Notes: generated by a model not told the origin, from the letters alone. Shown: positions 41,647 to 51,585, counted from the first letter of the stretch. The stretch is 64,000 nucleotides of DNA from Sedimenticola sp. (GCA_027068915.1 JAMOLT010000048.1:124001-188000), one strand, 5' to 3'. Numbers and translations are program-made.

Positions 41647-44085
41647 ATGCCAGGAATCAGAATGCTATCCACCGCCTTATTACTGCATGCCGCTACTGCA
41701 GTGGCCAATCCGGCTATCGTATCCTTGCAGCAAGATATTGCCATCGAATCACTCAGCGCCATGCCCTGGCAGATCCGCGTCAGCCTCTACCGCAACGAAG
41801 ACGATGCCAAGCCCGTGGTGCAACAGCTGTTCTCAGTAGACGACTGGCAGACCGACCGCAACCTGGACGAGGGCCTGCCCGAATCCGGCGGCATCCGCTT
41901 CCGCATGCGCATCGAGGCGGATGAAAGCGATGGCATCCACCCCGGCGACACCCTGTGGGCCGAAACCCGCGTGGACGGCCAAGCCATGGGCGAGCGTTTC
42001 CAGGTGCAGGCCGTCACCCCGCCCAAATTCACCATCGAGGGCGAGATCGAAACCAGAGGCGCCACCGGCGGCATCCGCTTTCCTGATAACAGCTTTCAGG
42101 ACAGCGCCAGCCCCCTGGTCAGCGGCACCGGCGCCAGTGTGGCACTGGACATGAACAATCATGGCATTTCCAATCTGCCCACACCCTCGAATCCCGGTGA
42201 TGCCGTTTCCCTATCCTATCTGCAGACCTATCTAGCCGCCAACGGTGACAATCTGGGGGATCACAGGGCTACGGCCAACATCAAGCTGGACGGGAACTGG
42301 CTGTCAGGTGATGGTGAAAATGAAGGCATACAGGTGAGCAGTACGGGAAAAGTGGTGATCAATTCCTCGCTCTTTGATTCGGCTCCCACACTGCAGGTTT
42401 TATGGGGTGATGTGCTGTCGGGTAATGCCTCTTCCGCACAAAACGGCCGCCTGCACTGGATGTCTTTCAACCAGGCCTTTCGCGCCGGTCGCGCCCTGGG
42501 AAAGGAGTGGGATTCTGCGCCCACCCCACTGAACGGTACAGCAACCGTGGTCCACGGCTCTACCACGGTCACGGGCAGTGGCACGGCATTTCAGACCGAG
42601 CTGTCGCATGGCGACAGAATCAAAGTGGGAGGGCATGAGTACGTGGTTTCGAGCATCACCAGCGACACCGAGCTGGAGCTGGTCAAACCGGCAAGCTCGG
42701 CAGCTTCCGGGGCACTGAGCATCGTGCGTGTGGGGAAGTTTTCCGCCGCGCTGGGAGATTCCGGTACAGCCAGTGGTGAGAGCTCTACAGCCCTTGGGAC
42801 TGCTACGAAAGCCAGTGGTGATGTGTCGACAGCCATTGGCAATGCCTCGCTCGCTAGTGGCTATGTTTCCACTGCCATGGGGATAGGTACCAAGGCCAGT
42901 GGCGAAGCGTCTGTTGCCATAGGACGGAATGCAATTGCTAGCGGCTATGTTTCTACTGCCATGGGATTTCAAACAATCGCCAGTGGCGATCGTTCCTCTG
43001 CCATGGGATTAAGTACAACGGCCAGTGGAGGTTATTCCACTGCCATGGGGTATTTTACAACTGCCAGCGGCAATGCTTCCTCTGCCATGGGTTCATCCAC
43101 GGAAGCAGATGATGACCACTCCCTGGTAATCGGCCAATACAACGACACGGCAGGCGACAACTACTTCGTGGTGGGCAATGGCGCCGATGTCAGCAATCGA
43201 TCCAACGCCCTGGTCCTCACCAAAAGCGGCAACCTGGGCGTGGGCAACCCCACGCCGGGCAATCGCATGTCCTTCTTTGGTGCGCCGTCGGACACCTGGG
43301 GCGACAACCGTCTGGCTTATGTGGGGCTGATCAAAAACACGCTCACCACCAATGCCCACAGCGGTGATGTGCTGGCCCTGCAGACTTCCGCCACGGGCAA
43401 CGTGACTACCGCAGCCAATTTCATCGGCTTTTTCAACGCAGGCGGTGCGCTCATCGGCCAGATCGAAGGCAACGGCAGCGGCGGGGTGGCCTACAACACC
43501 ACGGGTGCCGACTACGCCGAATACCTGCCGCGCAAACACCCTGACGAAAGCCTGGAAGCCGGTGATGTGGTGGGCGTGTACGGCGGCAGCATCACCCGCG
43601 ACACCCGTGATGCCGACCAGGTGATGGTCATCACCGACCGCGCCGCGGTGCTGGGCAACGCCCCGCTGGGCAGGGACGATGCGCAAGGCTACGAAGCCGT
43701 GTCCTTCATCGGTCAGGTGCCGGTCAAGGTGCGGGGCGTGGTGAACAGCGGTGATCTGATCATCGCCTCCGGGCGCAACGACGGCACCGCCATAGCCATA
43801 TCGCCCGCCGGGGTGGCCAGCCTGGACAGGGCGCAGATCATCGGCCGCGCCTGGCAGTCCTCGAATGAACCGGAGCTGAAAAAGGTCATGGTCGCCGTGG
43901 GGCTGGACCGCAGCGAAGTGGCCATGGCCCAGTTTCGCCAGCTCAAAACCACCGTGCAGCGGCAGCAGCAGGAAATCCTCGCCCTGAAAACATCACTGTC
44001 CCGTTACGAAAATCTGGCGGCGCGGGTTGAGGCGCTGCAAACACGGCTGGACGAGCAACAACCCCTGGTCGCCGACAATCCCTGA
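41647..44085 (+). CDS. Secreted protein with YadA-like head repeats and coiled-coil end
   Basis: 812 aa. A leader precedes an N-terminal module (~20-150) that recurs in the protein at 46435. Residues ~365-490 are YadA/Hep_Hag head repeats of about 14 residues (e.g. ASGYVSTAMGFQT, ASGDRSSAMGLST), which form a trimeric left-handed beta-roll. A later region (TTGADYAEYLP, RDTRDADQVMVITDRAAV) resembles the autoproteolytic/chaperone-like ends of tail-spike proteins. A Gln-rich coiled coil (LKTTVQRQQQEILALKTSLS) closes the protein. There is no YadA membrane anchor, so surface attachment is uncertain. AAGGAAGAG lies before the ATG. Confidence 0.85.
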   Translation: MPGIRMLSTALLLHAATAVANPAIVSLQQDIAIESLSAMPWQIRVSLYRNEDDAKPVVQQLFSVDDWQTDRNLDEGLPESGGIRFRMRIEADESDGIHPGDTLWAETRVDGQAMGERFQVQAVTPPKFTIEGEIETRGATGGIRFPDNSFQDSASPLVSGTGASVALDMNNHGISNLPTPSNPGDAVSLSYLQTYLAANGDNLGDHRATANIKLDGNWLSGDGENEGIQVSSTGKVVINSSLFDSAPTLQVLWGDVLSGNASSAQNGRLHWMSFNQAFRAGRALGKEWDSAPTPLNGTATVVHGSTTVTGSGTAFQTELSHGDRIKVGGHEYVVSSITSDTELELVKPASSAASGALSIVRVGKFSAALGDSGTASGESSTALGTATKASGDVSTAIGNASLASGYVSTAMGIGTKASGEASVAIGRNAIASGYVSTAMGFQTIASGDRSSAMGLSTTASGGYSTAMGYFTTASGNASSAMGSSTEADDDHSLVIGQYNDTAGDNYFVVGNGADVSNRSNALVLTKSGNLGVGNPTPGNRMSFFGAPSDTWGDNRLAYVGLIKNTLTTNAHSGDVLALQTSATGNVTTAANFIGFFNAGGALIGQIEGNGSGGVAYNTTGADYAEYLPRKHPDESLEAGDVVGVYGGSITRDTRDADQVMVITDRAAVLGNAPLGRDDAQGYEAVSFIGQVPVKVRGVVNSGDLIIASGRNDGTAIAISPAGVASLDRAQIIGRAWQSSNEPELKKVMVAVGLDRSEVAMAQFRQLKTTVQRQQQEILALKTSLSRYENLAARVEALQTRLDEQQPLVADNP

Positions 44086-44106
44086 CAACGGGAGTGCTTG
44101 TCTCTG

Positions 44107-44203
44107 CCGGCATTCCGGCGAATGCAGGAATCCGGTGAACAATACGACTGAACTGTTTTGACACTCCGTAATTCCGGGTTCCCGCCTGCACGGAAATGAC
44201 GGG
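44107..44203. repeat. Palindromic GTCATTCCGG-type repeat region
   Basis: Contains a dyad GCCGGCATTC...GAATGCAGG and, about 60 bp on, CGTAATTCCGGG...CGGAAATGACGGG. It lies between the head-repeat protein and the leucine-rich-repeat protein. It resembles the GTCATCCCGG elements at 51586 and 54505 in sequence and position. Confidence 0.6.
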
Positions 44204-44253
44204 TTGCTGAGCTTTGTAATCAATCACGATAAATAAAAAGGAGAACCAAAGAC

Positions 44254-46245
44254 ATGTTTAATGGATTTCGCTTTGTACGATACTTGCTGGTTGCAGCGCT
44301 GCTGCTGCAGACTGCCGCTGTGCAGGCCGCCTTTTCCACTGTAAATTGCACCAATGCCGCGCATCTGGCGACTTTGGGCATTCCCCAGGTGGAATGCCAG
44401 GCCCTGGAGGCCTTGTGGACCAGCACCGACGGTTTCCAGCAGTGGAATGACAACACGGGCTGGGACACACTCACAGCAGCCGATGCCTGGTTCGGCATTA
44501 CCGTGACCGGTGGCCAGGTAACGGCTATCGACCTGCATACCAATCACATGGTGGGTCCACTGCCGCCGGAACTGGGTAATCTTTCCAGTTTGCAGATATT
44601 GATCCTGTATACCAATCCCCTCAGCGGCTCGATTCCCGCGGAACTGGGTAATCTTTCCAATCTGGACATACTGTACCTGAACAGAACGGGGTTAAGCGGC
44701 AGTATTCCACCGCAGTTGGGTAATCTGGGCAATCTCACCTTCCTGTATCTGGGGGACACCCACCTTGGCGGCGCCCTGCCGCCGGAGCTGGGGCAACTGG
44801 CCAACCTCAGGAGCCTTTCCCTTTCCAATGCCCAGTTCAGCGGCAACCTTCCGGCGGAGCTGGGTAATCTGGCCAATCTGACCTTCCTGCAGTTGGAGGA
44901 GAATCAGTTCAGCGGCAGCATTCCCCCGGAGCTGGGCAATCTGGGCAATCTCACCAGCCTGACCATGCACAACAACCAGCTCAGCGGCAGCATCCCGCCG
45001 GAACTGGGCAGTCTGGGCAACCTGGTGTGGCTGGGGCTGTCCGGCAATCAACTCAGCGGCAGCATTCCACCGGAACTGGGCAACCTGACCAACCTGGAAC
45101 GCCTGTATCTGCAGGGTAATCAGCTCACCGGCAACGTGCCGGCGCAGCTGGCCAACCTGTCCAGTCTGGAGGTCATCAATGTCTGGAACAACCAGTTGGA
45201 GGGGCCGTTTCCCGACCTGTCCGGTCTGGGCAGTCTCACGCACATGGTCATCGCGGCCAACCATTTCGTCTTCGCCGATTTCGAACCCCAGCATACTGCC
45301 TACGCTACCCTGAGAACCTGGAATTATTCTCCCCAGGCGGAGGTGGACGTAGATCGCAATGCCTCTGCTCCCGGTGGTGGCGCCCTGACCCTGACGCCTC
45401 AGCTGGCAGCCAATCCCAGTGGAAACGACCGCTATCAGTGGTACAAGGATGGAGTGGCCATTGCTGCACCGGCCGGAACGCAAGGTGTCTATACCAAGGC
45501 AGGCGTAACCACAGCGGATGCCGGTCTCTATACCTACGAGGTGACCAACACCGTGACAACGGCCCTGACACTGGCCTCCCATGTTGCAGGGGAGGGCATC
45601 CATGTAACTGTGGGTGCGGCCACCAGCTACTCCGTGGGGGGCAGTGTTTCCGGGCTGATGGGCAACCTTGTGTTGCAGAATAACGGGGCAGATGATCTGA
45701 ACCTGAGTGCCAATGGCGTGTTCACCTTCGCCTCGGCCCTGGCCAACGGCAGCGCCTACAATGTGACAGTGGCATCCTCGCCTGCCGGACAGACTTGTTC
45801 CGTGACTGATGGCGGTGGTGTTATCAACGGCGCCAATATCACCAATGTGCAGGTGAGCTGTATCGTTGCTCCTGCCACGACCTATACCATAGGTGGCAGC
45901 GTAACTGGCCTGATGGGGGAGCTGATACTTGTCATCAGCCAGCGGGGCAGCATGTTGGATGATCTGTATCTGAACGCAAACGGCCCCTTTACCTTCCCCG
46001 CTTCCCTGGCTGATGGCAGCCTTTACACCGTGACCATCGCTGCCCAGCCAGCAGGGCAAAGCTGTGTGGTAGACAACGGTAGTGGCACGGTGTCTGGAGG
46101 CAACGTGAACAATATCCGCATTGTCTGCCGGGCAGTCGGCAATGAACCGATGGCCGTGCCCTTGTTGTCTTTTTACAACGTACTCGCCCTGTCTCTGTTG
46201 CTGGGCTTACTGGGATTGCTCGGCCTGGGTGGACGGCGTTTCTAG
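44254..46245 (+). CDS. Secreted leucine-rich-repeat protein with Ig-like domain and C-terminal sorting signal
   Basis: 663 aa. A signal peptide (YLLVAALLLQTAAVQA) precedes a cysteine-containing cap (CTNAAHLATL). About nine 24-residue leucine-rich repeats follow (~85-320), of the plant/receptor type: LSGSIPPELGNLTNLERLYL. Next come an Ig-like domain (YQWYKDGVAIAAPAG, GLYTYEVTNT) and two ~80-residue beta repeats (YSVGGSVSGLMG, YTIGGSVTGLMG), each ending in paired cysteines. The C-terminus (VPLLSFYNVLALSLLLGLLG, then GGRRF) looks like a variant of the IPTL-type surface-sorting signal. It is probably a surface adhesion or recognition protein. The sorting enzyme is not in the window. Confidence 0.85.
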   Translation: MFNGFRFVRYLLVAALLLQTAAVQAAFSTVNCTNAAHLATLGIPQVECQALEALWTSTDGFQQWNDNTGWDTLTAADAWFGITVTGGQVTAIDLHTNHMVGPLPPELGNLSSLQILILYTNPLSGSIPAELGNLSNLDILYLNRTGLSGSIPPQLGNLGNLTFLYLGDTHLGGALPPELGQLANLRSLSLSNAQFSGNLPAELGNLANLTFLQLEENQFSGSIPPELGNLGNLTSLTMHNNQLSGSIPPELGSLGNLVWLGLSGNQLSGSIPPELGNLTNLERLYLQGNQLTGNVPAQLANLSSLEVINVWNNQLEGPFPDLSGLGSLTHMVIAANHFVFADFEPQHTAYATLRTWNYSPQAEVDVDRNASAPGGGALTLTPQLAANPSGNDRYQWYKDGVAIAAPAGTQGVYTKAGVTTADAGLYTYEVTNTVTTALTLASHVAGEGIHVTVGAATSYSVGGSVSGLMGNLVLQNNGADDLNLSANGVFTFASALANGSAYNVTVASSPAGQTCSVTDGGGVINGANITNVQVSCIVAPATTYTIGGSVTGLMGELILVISQRGSMLDDLYLNANGPFTFPASLADGSLYTVTIAAQPAGQSCVVDNGSGTVSGGNVNNIRIVCRAVGNEPMAVPLLSFYNVLALSLLLGLLGLLGLGGRRF

Positions 46246-46262
46246 CAGGAAGCCAGAATCGA

Positions 46263-46296
46263 GGCCGGGATCCATAGTGGACAATGGATCCTGGCC
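46263..46296. repeat. Inverted repeat after the leucine-rich-repeat gene
   Basis: GGCCGGGATCCAT (46263-46275) pairs with ATGGATCCTGGCC (46284-46296) with one mismatch. It is followed by GCGTCGGGGTGACG and is related to the GTCAT-type repeats. It starts 18 bp after the stop codon and may act as a transcript end or stabiliser. Confidence 0.6.
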
Positions 46297-46434
46297 TGCG
46301 TCGGGGTGACGAGTGAGGAAGCAGGTCGCCAAACTTTAGCAGGATATTGAAAATGGCCACACGTCCTTGCGCGGCATACAGGCTGTTGAGCCTCGTAACG
46401 AATCATCAGGAAATAACAACCAAGGAGAAAAAAC

Positions 46435-47745
46435 ATGAACAAGCATCTACCCATGACCTTGGCAGCAAACGCCCTTCTGTTTGCATCGGCCCTCGTGGCG
46501 GGTGAAGCCATGGTGCCTCTGCACCCTGCCGTTCCGGTCGAAGCCCTGTCCGGCGCGCCGGAGCACATATCCATCAGCCTGTTCGATACCCCGGATGACA
46601 GCAGTCCCCTGCTGATCCGGCATTTTTCGCCGGATGAATGGAAAGCCAGCCGGAATCTTGATCAGGGCCTGCCGGAATCCGGAGATATCCGCTTCCGGAT
46701 GCAGCTGTATACCGCCGATGAAGATGGCATCCAGCCCGGCGATACCCTGTGGGCCGAAGCCAGCATGGACGGCCAGCCGGTTGGCGATCGCTTCGAGGTG
46801 CAGGCGATCGCCCCGCCGCCCATAACCAAATTCACCATCGAGGGTGAAATCGAAACCAAAGGTATAACCGGCGGCATCCGCTTTCCCGATGGCAGTTTTC
46901 AGAGGAAGGCTGCCAACGCCGTCGTTCCCGGCACGGGGCTGGAGGCCAGCAGCGCCGGCGGAAATACGACGCTGGGAGTGAAAATACCCCTGGGCCTGTC
47001 GGCGGATTATGCTTCAGGAACAATTCTCACTATCGAAAACACCGGTTTGAGTGGCCAGGCCATTCAGGCGCGGGGCTTTATCGGAGGAAATTTCACAAAC
47101 AATCAAAACAAATCATCCGCCGGCCTGGCGGTAGACGATATTGGCGTAACGGGGTCGGGCGATGCTGCGGGAGGTATTTTTTCCGCCGGAGACGGCCAGC
47201 CGGATGTGGTGCTGGCGGGAAGAAGCGATAGCGCTCCGGGAGACGATGGCGTGCTGGCGTCCGACCCTGCCCGCCCCGACAGTGACCTGCTGATCCAGAC
47301 CAATGACTGGCTGGCCATACAGCTCGATGCGGACAACAGCGGCAACCCGACGGCGGGCTTCAGCGTGGAAAGGAACGGGGCCAAATTGTTCCAGATGGAC
47401 AAGGACGGCAACCTGACCTATGGCGGGCCGGGCCTGTCGGCCTTTCCCCGGCCTGCTTATGACAGTGGCTGGGTGGCTGTTGCCAAAGGGGCAAATGTCA
47501 CCTGGAACCACAATCTGGGCGGCAATGTGGATAACTATGTCGTTGATATGCAATGCAAAGGGGGGCCATTCGGTGTACATATAAATAATATGAATATAGG
47601 GCAGTTTATATATGACGTAGGCACCGGATTCACAATAGAAGGCGCATATTATTGGAATTTGGACGGATCCAAAATAGAGCTTGACCGCGCATTTTCCGAT
47701 ACCAGTTGTAGCGAAATCCGAATACGCATCTGGAAATACAATTGA
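46435..47745 (+). CDS. Secreted protein sharing the N-terminal module of the head-repeat protein
   Basis: 436 aa with a signal peptide (LPMTLAANALLFASALVAG). Residues ~22-155 match residues ~20-150 of the 41647 protein: HISISLFDTPDDS, NLDQGLPESGDIRFRM, GDTLWAEASMDGQPVGDRF and FTIEGEIETKGITGGIRFPD are near-identical blocks. The remainder differs: a Gly/Asp-rich beta region (GDAAGGIFSAGDGQPDVVLA) and a C-terminal domain with WNHNLGG and two cysteines. The last ~50 codons (47560-47745) are strikingly AT-rich compared with the rest. Function unknown; probably surface-exposed. Confidence 0.8.
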   Translation: MNKHLPMTLAANALLFASALVAGEAMVPLHPAVPVEALSGAPEHISISLFDTPDDSSPLLIRHFSPDEWKASRNLDQGLPESGDIRFRMQLYTADEDGIQPGDTLWAEASMDGQPVGDRFEVQAIAPPPITKFTIEGEIETKGITGGIRFPDGSFQRKAANAVVPGTGLEASSAGGNTTLGVKIPLGLSADYASGTILTIENTGLSGQAIQARGFIGGNFTNNQNKSSAGLAVDDIGVTGSGDAAGGIFSAGDGQPDVVLAGRSDSAPGDDGVLASDPARPDSDLLIQTNDWLAIQLDADNSGNPTAGFSVERNGAKLFQMDKDGNLTYGGPGLSAFPRPAYDSGWVAVAKGANVTWNHNLGGNVDNYVVDMQCKGGPFGVHINNMNIGQFIYDVGTGFTIEGAYYWNLDGSKIELDRAFSDTSCSEIRIRIWKYN

Positions 47746-47777
47746 CAGCTGGCCTGGCGGCCAATGACCGATGCCTG

Positions 47778-47931
47778 CTACGGCCCTTCAAACCCGTCAC
47801 TGAACAACAGGGTCTCCAGGGGCTGGGCGGAGGTGGAAAGCACCCGGGCCACGGCGTCCATGAGGGAAATCGGCTGAGGGGAACTATTGCCTTCGGCGCT
47901 GAGTCTCACGGGGGTGCCGACCCGGTTGGCG
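47778..47931 (-). pseudogene. Remnant of a secreted protein C-terminus
   Basis: On the minus strand an in-frame stretch of about 50 codons, bounded upstream by TGA and lacking a proper start and ribosome site, ends ...QPLETLLFSDGFEGP and a TAG. A terminal FSDGFE-type motif occurs at the ends of many secreted gammaproteobacterial proteins, from memory. It is probably the decayed 3' end of such a gene, overwritten by the neighbouring plus-strand genes. Confidence 0.4.
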
Positions 47932-47958
47932 CATCATTTCAATAATCAGGAGAAAACA

Positions 47959-48366
47959 ATGAAAAACCGCAGGGACTTTATCAAAACCTCATTTGCAGCC
48001 GCAGCGGGAGCCATGGCCGCAAGCGCGCCTTCTGCGTTCGCAGGCGCCGCGCCTCTTCCAAAAGGGCTGATTTACACCAAGGAAAACCCAGGTAAATGGG
48101 CAAAAAAGGTGGGCAGCCACCTTCCTGTCGTTAGCGTGGAGGGCAACAAGGTAACCATTACTACGGATCACGGCATGTCTGAAAAGCACTACATCGTCAG
48201 GCACACCCTGGTCACCGGCGACGGCGAAGTGCTGGGAGAGAAAACGTTTTACCCTTCAGATGAAGAGGCGACTTCCGTTTTCGAGGTGGAGGGCAAGCAT
48301 CCGGTGTTGTACGCCACGAGTTTCTGCAACAAGCACGATATGTGGGTTGCCGAGTTTAGCCTGTAA
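47959..48366 (+). CDS. Tat-exported superoxide reductase (desulfoferrodoxin/neelaredoxin type)
   Basis: 135 aa. A twin-arginine leader (NRRDFIKTSFAAAAG) predicts folded export. The mature ~100 residues have the iron-binding pattern of superoxide reductases: His in GSHLPVV, KHYIVRHTLV and the Cys/His site CNKHDMW near the end. No N-terminal desulforedoxin domain is present, so it is the one-iron type. It would reduce superoxide to peroxide in the periplasm. AGGAG lies before the ATG at 47959; a longer upstream frame is rejected because it begins in a different context. A dispersed hairpin element follows the stop by 4 bp. Confidence 0.88.
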   Translation: MKNRRDFIKTSFAAAAGAMAASAPSAFAGAAPLPKGLIYTKENPGKWAKKVGSHLPVVSVEGNKVTITTDHGMSEKHYIVRHTLVTGDGEVLGEKTFYPSDEEATSVFEVEGKHPVLYATSFCNKHDMWVAEFSL

Positions 48367-48370
48367 TACA

Positions 48371-48425
48371 TCATTGAAAATGGAGGAAAGGCAAAATCGC
48401 GTTTTTGTCTTTCCGGCTTGAAAAC
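48371..48425 (+). repeat. Dispersed hairpin element, copy 2
   Basis: About 55 bp closely matching 18782-18836 (GGAGGAAAGGCAAAAT, then TTTTTGTCTTTCCGG). It folds as GGAAAGGCAAAA paired with TTTTTGTCTTTCC. It begins 4 bp after the superoxide reductase stop, in the position of a terminator. Confidence 0.7.
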
Positions 48426-48514
48426 AGCCATGGAAAGCTTTTTTCAACATCTTGGTAATGGGCTGGGCTCTCTGGTCGGGTTGCGAACATGCAACTTGAT
48501 CGAAGAGTCCCTCC

Positions 48515-48874
48515 TCAGGGAATTACCGGATTTCCTTCCGTCCGCAAGAACCTGCCAATGAGTTTTCCGTCCTGACTCAAATCGGCGATGTCGCCATCCT
48601 TTACTGTAAACACAAAGCGCTCTTCCGTTTCCGTATTGGTGGAGGGTGTGCAATCGAAATGGGCGGTCTGTTCACCGGCATTGCTCCAGAAACAGTGCCA
48701 GGTGGCGGGCTTGACCTTGCTGCTGGTGAAAACGGCTTTTCCCCCGAAATCCACCGTCAAACTTGCAATTCCCAAGCTGTTGTCTCCTTCGGCGTTCCAT
48801 ATCCCCGAACTGGGGTGTGGCGAGCAGCCGCTGAGAAACAAAATGCAGAGTACAGGAAACAGGAGATTTTTCAT
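48515..48874 (-). CDS. Small lipoprotein
   Basis: 119 aa with a lipoprotein leader (LLFPVLCILFLSGCSP; lipobox LSGC). The mature domain is small and beta-rich (LGIASLTVDFGGKAVFTSS), with two more cysteines (WHCFWS, FDCTPS), likely a disulfide. It has no recognised family. It lies opposite in direction to leuS, 130 bp away. Confidence 0.75.
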   Translation of the reverse strand: MKNLLFPVLCILFLSGCSPHPSSGIWNAEGDNSLGIASLTVDFGGKAVFTSSKVKPATWHCFWSNAGEQTAHFDCTPSTNTETEERFVFTVKDGDIADLSQDGKLIGRFLRTEGNPVIP

Positions 48875-49004
48875 GCCGGATTCACATCTGATGACCTGGA
48901 AAAGATAGCAGGGTACCTTGTGGCTGGGCTGATGTCACTGCGCATTTATGTATTTCCTCTGGTGCTGTATCCTTACCGGATTGTATTTTGTGTAACCCTT
49001 TGTC

Positions 49005-51554
49005 ATGGATCACCCCTACGACCCGAAAACCATCGAAGCGGAAGTCCGCAGCCACTGGGAAAACACCCAGGCATTCAAGGCGGTGGAAGACCCCACGCGG
49101 GAGAAATTCTATTGTCTGTCCATGTTTCCTTATCCCAGCGGCAGGCTGCATATGGGGCATGTGCGCAACTACACCCTGGGTGATGTCATCGCCCGCTACC
49201 AGCGCATGCTGGGCAAGAACGTACTCCAGCCCATGGGTTGGGATGCCTTCGGCCTGCCTGCGGAAAATGCCGCGATCAAGAACAAGACCGCCCCGGCCAA
49301 ATGGACCTACCAGAACATCGAACACATGCGCGAGCAGCTCAAGGAGCTGGGTTTTGGTTACGACTGGGATCGGGAGTTCGCCACCTGCCAGCCGGATTAC
49401 TACAAATGGGAACAATGGATGTTTGCCCGCCTCATGGAAAAAGGTCTGGCCTACCGCAAAACCGCCACGGTGAACTGGGATCCCGTGGATCAGACCGTGC
49501 TCGCCAATGAGCAGGTCATCAACGGCAAGGGCTGGCGCTCCGGCGCACTCGTGGAAAAACGCGATATCGAACAATGGTTCCTCAAGATCACCGACTATGC
49601 CCAGGAGCTGCTGGATGATCTGGACAAGCTGGATCAATGGCCCGAGCAAGTGGTCGCCATGCAGCGCAACTGGATCGGCCGTTCGGAAGGCATACAGATG
49701 CACTTTGCTATCCAGGGTTGGGATGAACGCCTGGACATATTTACCACCCGCCCGGATACCCTCATGGGCGTCACCTATGTAGCGGTGGCCGCCGAACACC
49801 CCCTGGCACTGCAGATCGCAAAGACCAACCCGGGGTTGCGCGATTTCATCGAGGAATGCAAACAGGGCGGTGTGTCTGAAGCAGAAATAGAAACCATGGA
49901 AAAGAAAGGTTTTGCCCTCGGCATCAATGCCCTGCATCCGGTTTCCGGCAAACCGGTGCCCGTCTATGCTGCCAATTTCGTGCTCATGAGCTACGGCACC
50001 GGCGCGGTCATGGCCGTGCCCGCCCACGATCAGCGGGACTGGGAGTTCGCGGAGAAATACGGCATCCCCAAGAAGCAGGTGATCTATCCGGCGGATGGCT
50101 CCGAGGCGGGAATCGACGAGGCCGCATACACCGAGAAGGGCGTACTGGCCAATTCCGCACCCTTCGATGGCCTGACCTCGGAGGCGGCCTTCGACGCCAT
50201 CGCCGCCTGGCTGGAAGAACACGAAAAGGGAGGCAAGCAGGTCAACTTCCGCCTGCGCGACTGGGGGGTTTCCCGCCAGCGCTACTGGGGCTGCCCGATT
50301 CCGGTGATCCGTACCGCCGATGGCCGTACCCGCCCTGCTGATGAGCTGCCGGTCATCCTGCCCGAAGATGTTATCGTGGACGGTTCCGGCTCGCCCCTGA
50401 AAAAAATGCCCGAATTCTATGACCTGGGTAACGGCGAGGAGCGGGAAACCGATACCTTCGATACCTTCATGGAATCGAGCTGGTACTACGCCCGCTATTG
50501 TTGTCCGGACAACGACGAAGCCATGCTGGATGAGCGCGCCCACTACTGGTTGCCCGTGGATCAGTATATCGGCGGCGTGGAGCATGCCGTGCTCCATTTG
50601 CTGTATGCACGTTTCTTCAACAAACTCATGCGCGATGAAGGTCTGGTCAACTGCGACGAGCCCTTTATCCGTCTGCTCACCCAGGGGATGGTGATTGCCG
50701 ATACCTATTACCGGGAAAACGCCGATGGCTCGAAGGAGTGGTTCAACCCCACCGATGTGGAAATCGAGCGGGACGAAAAAGGTCGTGTACTGCGCGCCGT
50801 GCTCAAGTCCGATGGAGAGCCGGTCATTCATGGCGGCGTGGAGAAAATGTCCAAATCCAAGAACAATGGCGTGGATCCGCAGCCCCTGATCGAACGCTAC
50901 GGTGCGGATACCGTGCGCCTGTACACCATGTTTACCGCACCACCGGATCAATCCCTGGAATGGTCGGATGAAGGGGTGGAAGGCTCCTTCCGCTTCCTGC
51001 GCCGGGTGTGGAATCTGGCTCTGGAACGGGCAGATGATATACGCAATGCCGCAGGAAATGACCTGCCCGAAGACGATGCCTTGCGCGCCGCGCGCCGGGA
51101 GATTTACAGCATTCTGAAAAAAGCCCTGTACGACTACGAACGCCAGCAGTTCAATACCGTGGTATCGGCCTGCATGAGCATGGTCAATATTCTCGGCAAG
51201 GTGGAAAATGCCGCATTGCTGCGCGAAGGGCTGGGCATCGTACTGCAGTTACTCGCGCCCATCGCACCACATATCAGCCACAAACTGTGGAAAGAGCTTG
51301 CCTATGGGGAGGACGTGCTGATCGCCGGAATGCCGGAAATGGACGAAGACGCCCTGCGCCAGGACAGCATCGACTATGTGGTGCAGGTCAACGGCAAAAT
51401 GCGCGGCAAGGTAAGCATGCCCGCAGATGCAGACAAGGCCGCGGTGGAACAGGCAGCCCTGGATAACGAAAATGCCCGGCGTTTTATTGGCGAGGCCGCG
51501 GTGCACAAGGTTATCGTGGTGCCGGGCAAGTTGGTCAACATCGTGGCGAAATGA
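49005..51554 (+). CDS. leuS: Leucyl-tRNA synthetase
   Basis: Class I aminoacyl-tRNA synthetase, 849 aa (E. coli 860). The HIGH motif appears as [15 protein letters not shown], and the second class-I motif as [12 protein letters not shown]. The CP1 editing domain is present, with the conserved [14 protein letters not shown] threonine-rich site and the aspartate in [13 protein letters not shown]-terminal tRNA-binding domain follows ([12 protein letters not shown]). The gene order leuS-lptE-holA is the conserved gammaproteobacterial one. Confidence 0.98.
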   Translation: MDHPYDPKTIEAEVRSHWENTQAFKAVEDPTREKFYCLSMFPYPSGRLHMGHVRNYTLGDVIARYQRMLGKNVLQPMGWDAFGLPAENAAIKNKTAPAKWTYQNIEHMREQLKELGFGYDWDREFATCQPDYYKWEQWMFARLMEKGLAYRKTATVNWDPVDQTVLANEQVINGKGWRSGALVEKRDIEQWFLKITDYAQELLDDLDKLDQWPEQVVAMQRNWIGRSEGIQMHFAIQGWDERLDIFTTRPDTLMGVTYVAVAAEHPLALQIAKTNPGLRDFIEECKQGGVSEAEIETMEKKGFALGINALHPVSGKPVPVYAANFVLMSYGTGAVMAVPAHDQRDWEFAEKYGIPKKQVIYPADGSEAGIDEAAYTEKGVLANSAPFDGLTSEAAFDAIAAWLEEHEKGGKQVNFRLRDWGVSRQRYWGCPIPVIRTADGRTRPADELPVILPEDVIVDGSGSPLKKMPEFYDLGNGEERETDTFDTFMESSWYYARYCCPDNDEAMLDERAHYWLPVDQYIGGVEHAVLHLLYARFFNKLMRDEGLVNCDEPFIRLLTQGMVIADTYYRENADGSKEWFNPTDVEIERDEKGRVLRAVLKSDGEPVIHGGVEKMSKSKNNGVDPQPLIERYGADTVRLYTMFTAPPDQSLEWSDEGVEGSFRFLRRVWNLALERADDIRNAAGNDLPEDDALRAARREIYSILKKALYDYERQQFNTVVSACMSMVNILGKVENAALLREGLGIVLQLLAPIAPHISHKLWKELAYGEDVLIAGMPEMDEDALRQDSIDYVVQVNGKMRGKVSMPADADKAAVEQAALDNENARRFIGEAAVHKVIVVPGKLVNIVAK

Positions 51555-51585
51555 TGAGAAACGTATTTTTTAAGGAATCCCTGCT

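Noticed and set aside
42760-43110. Regular repeats that might suggest a CRISPR array
   Set aside because: They encode YadA-type head repeats in frame, are imperfect and have no spacer pattern.
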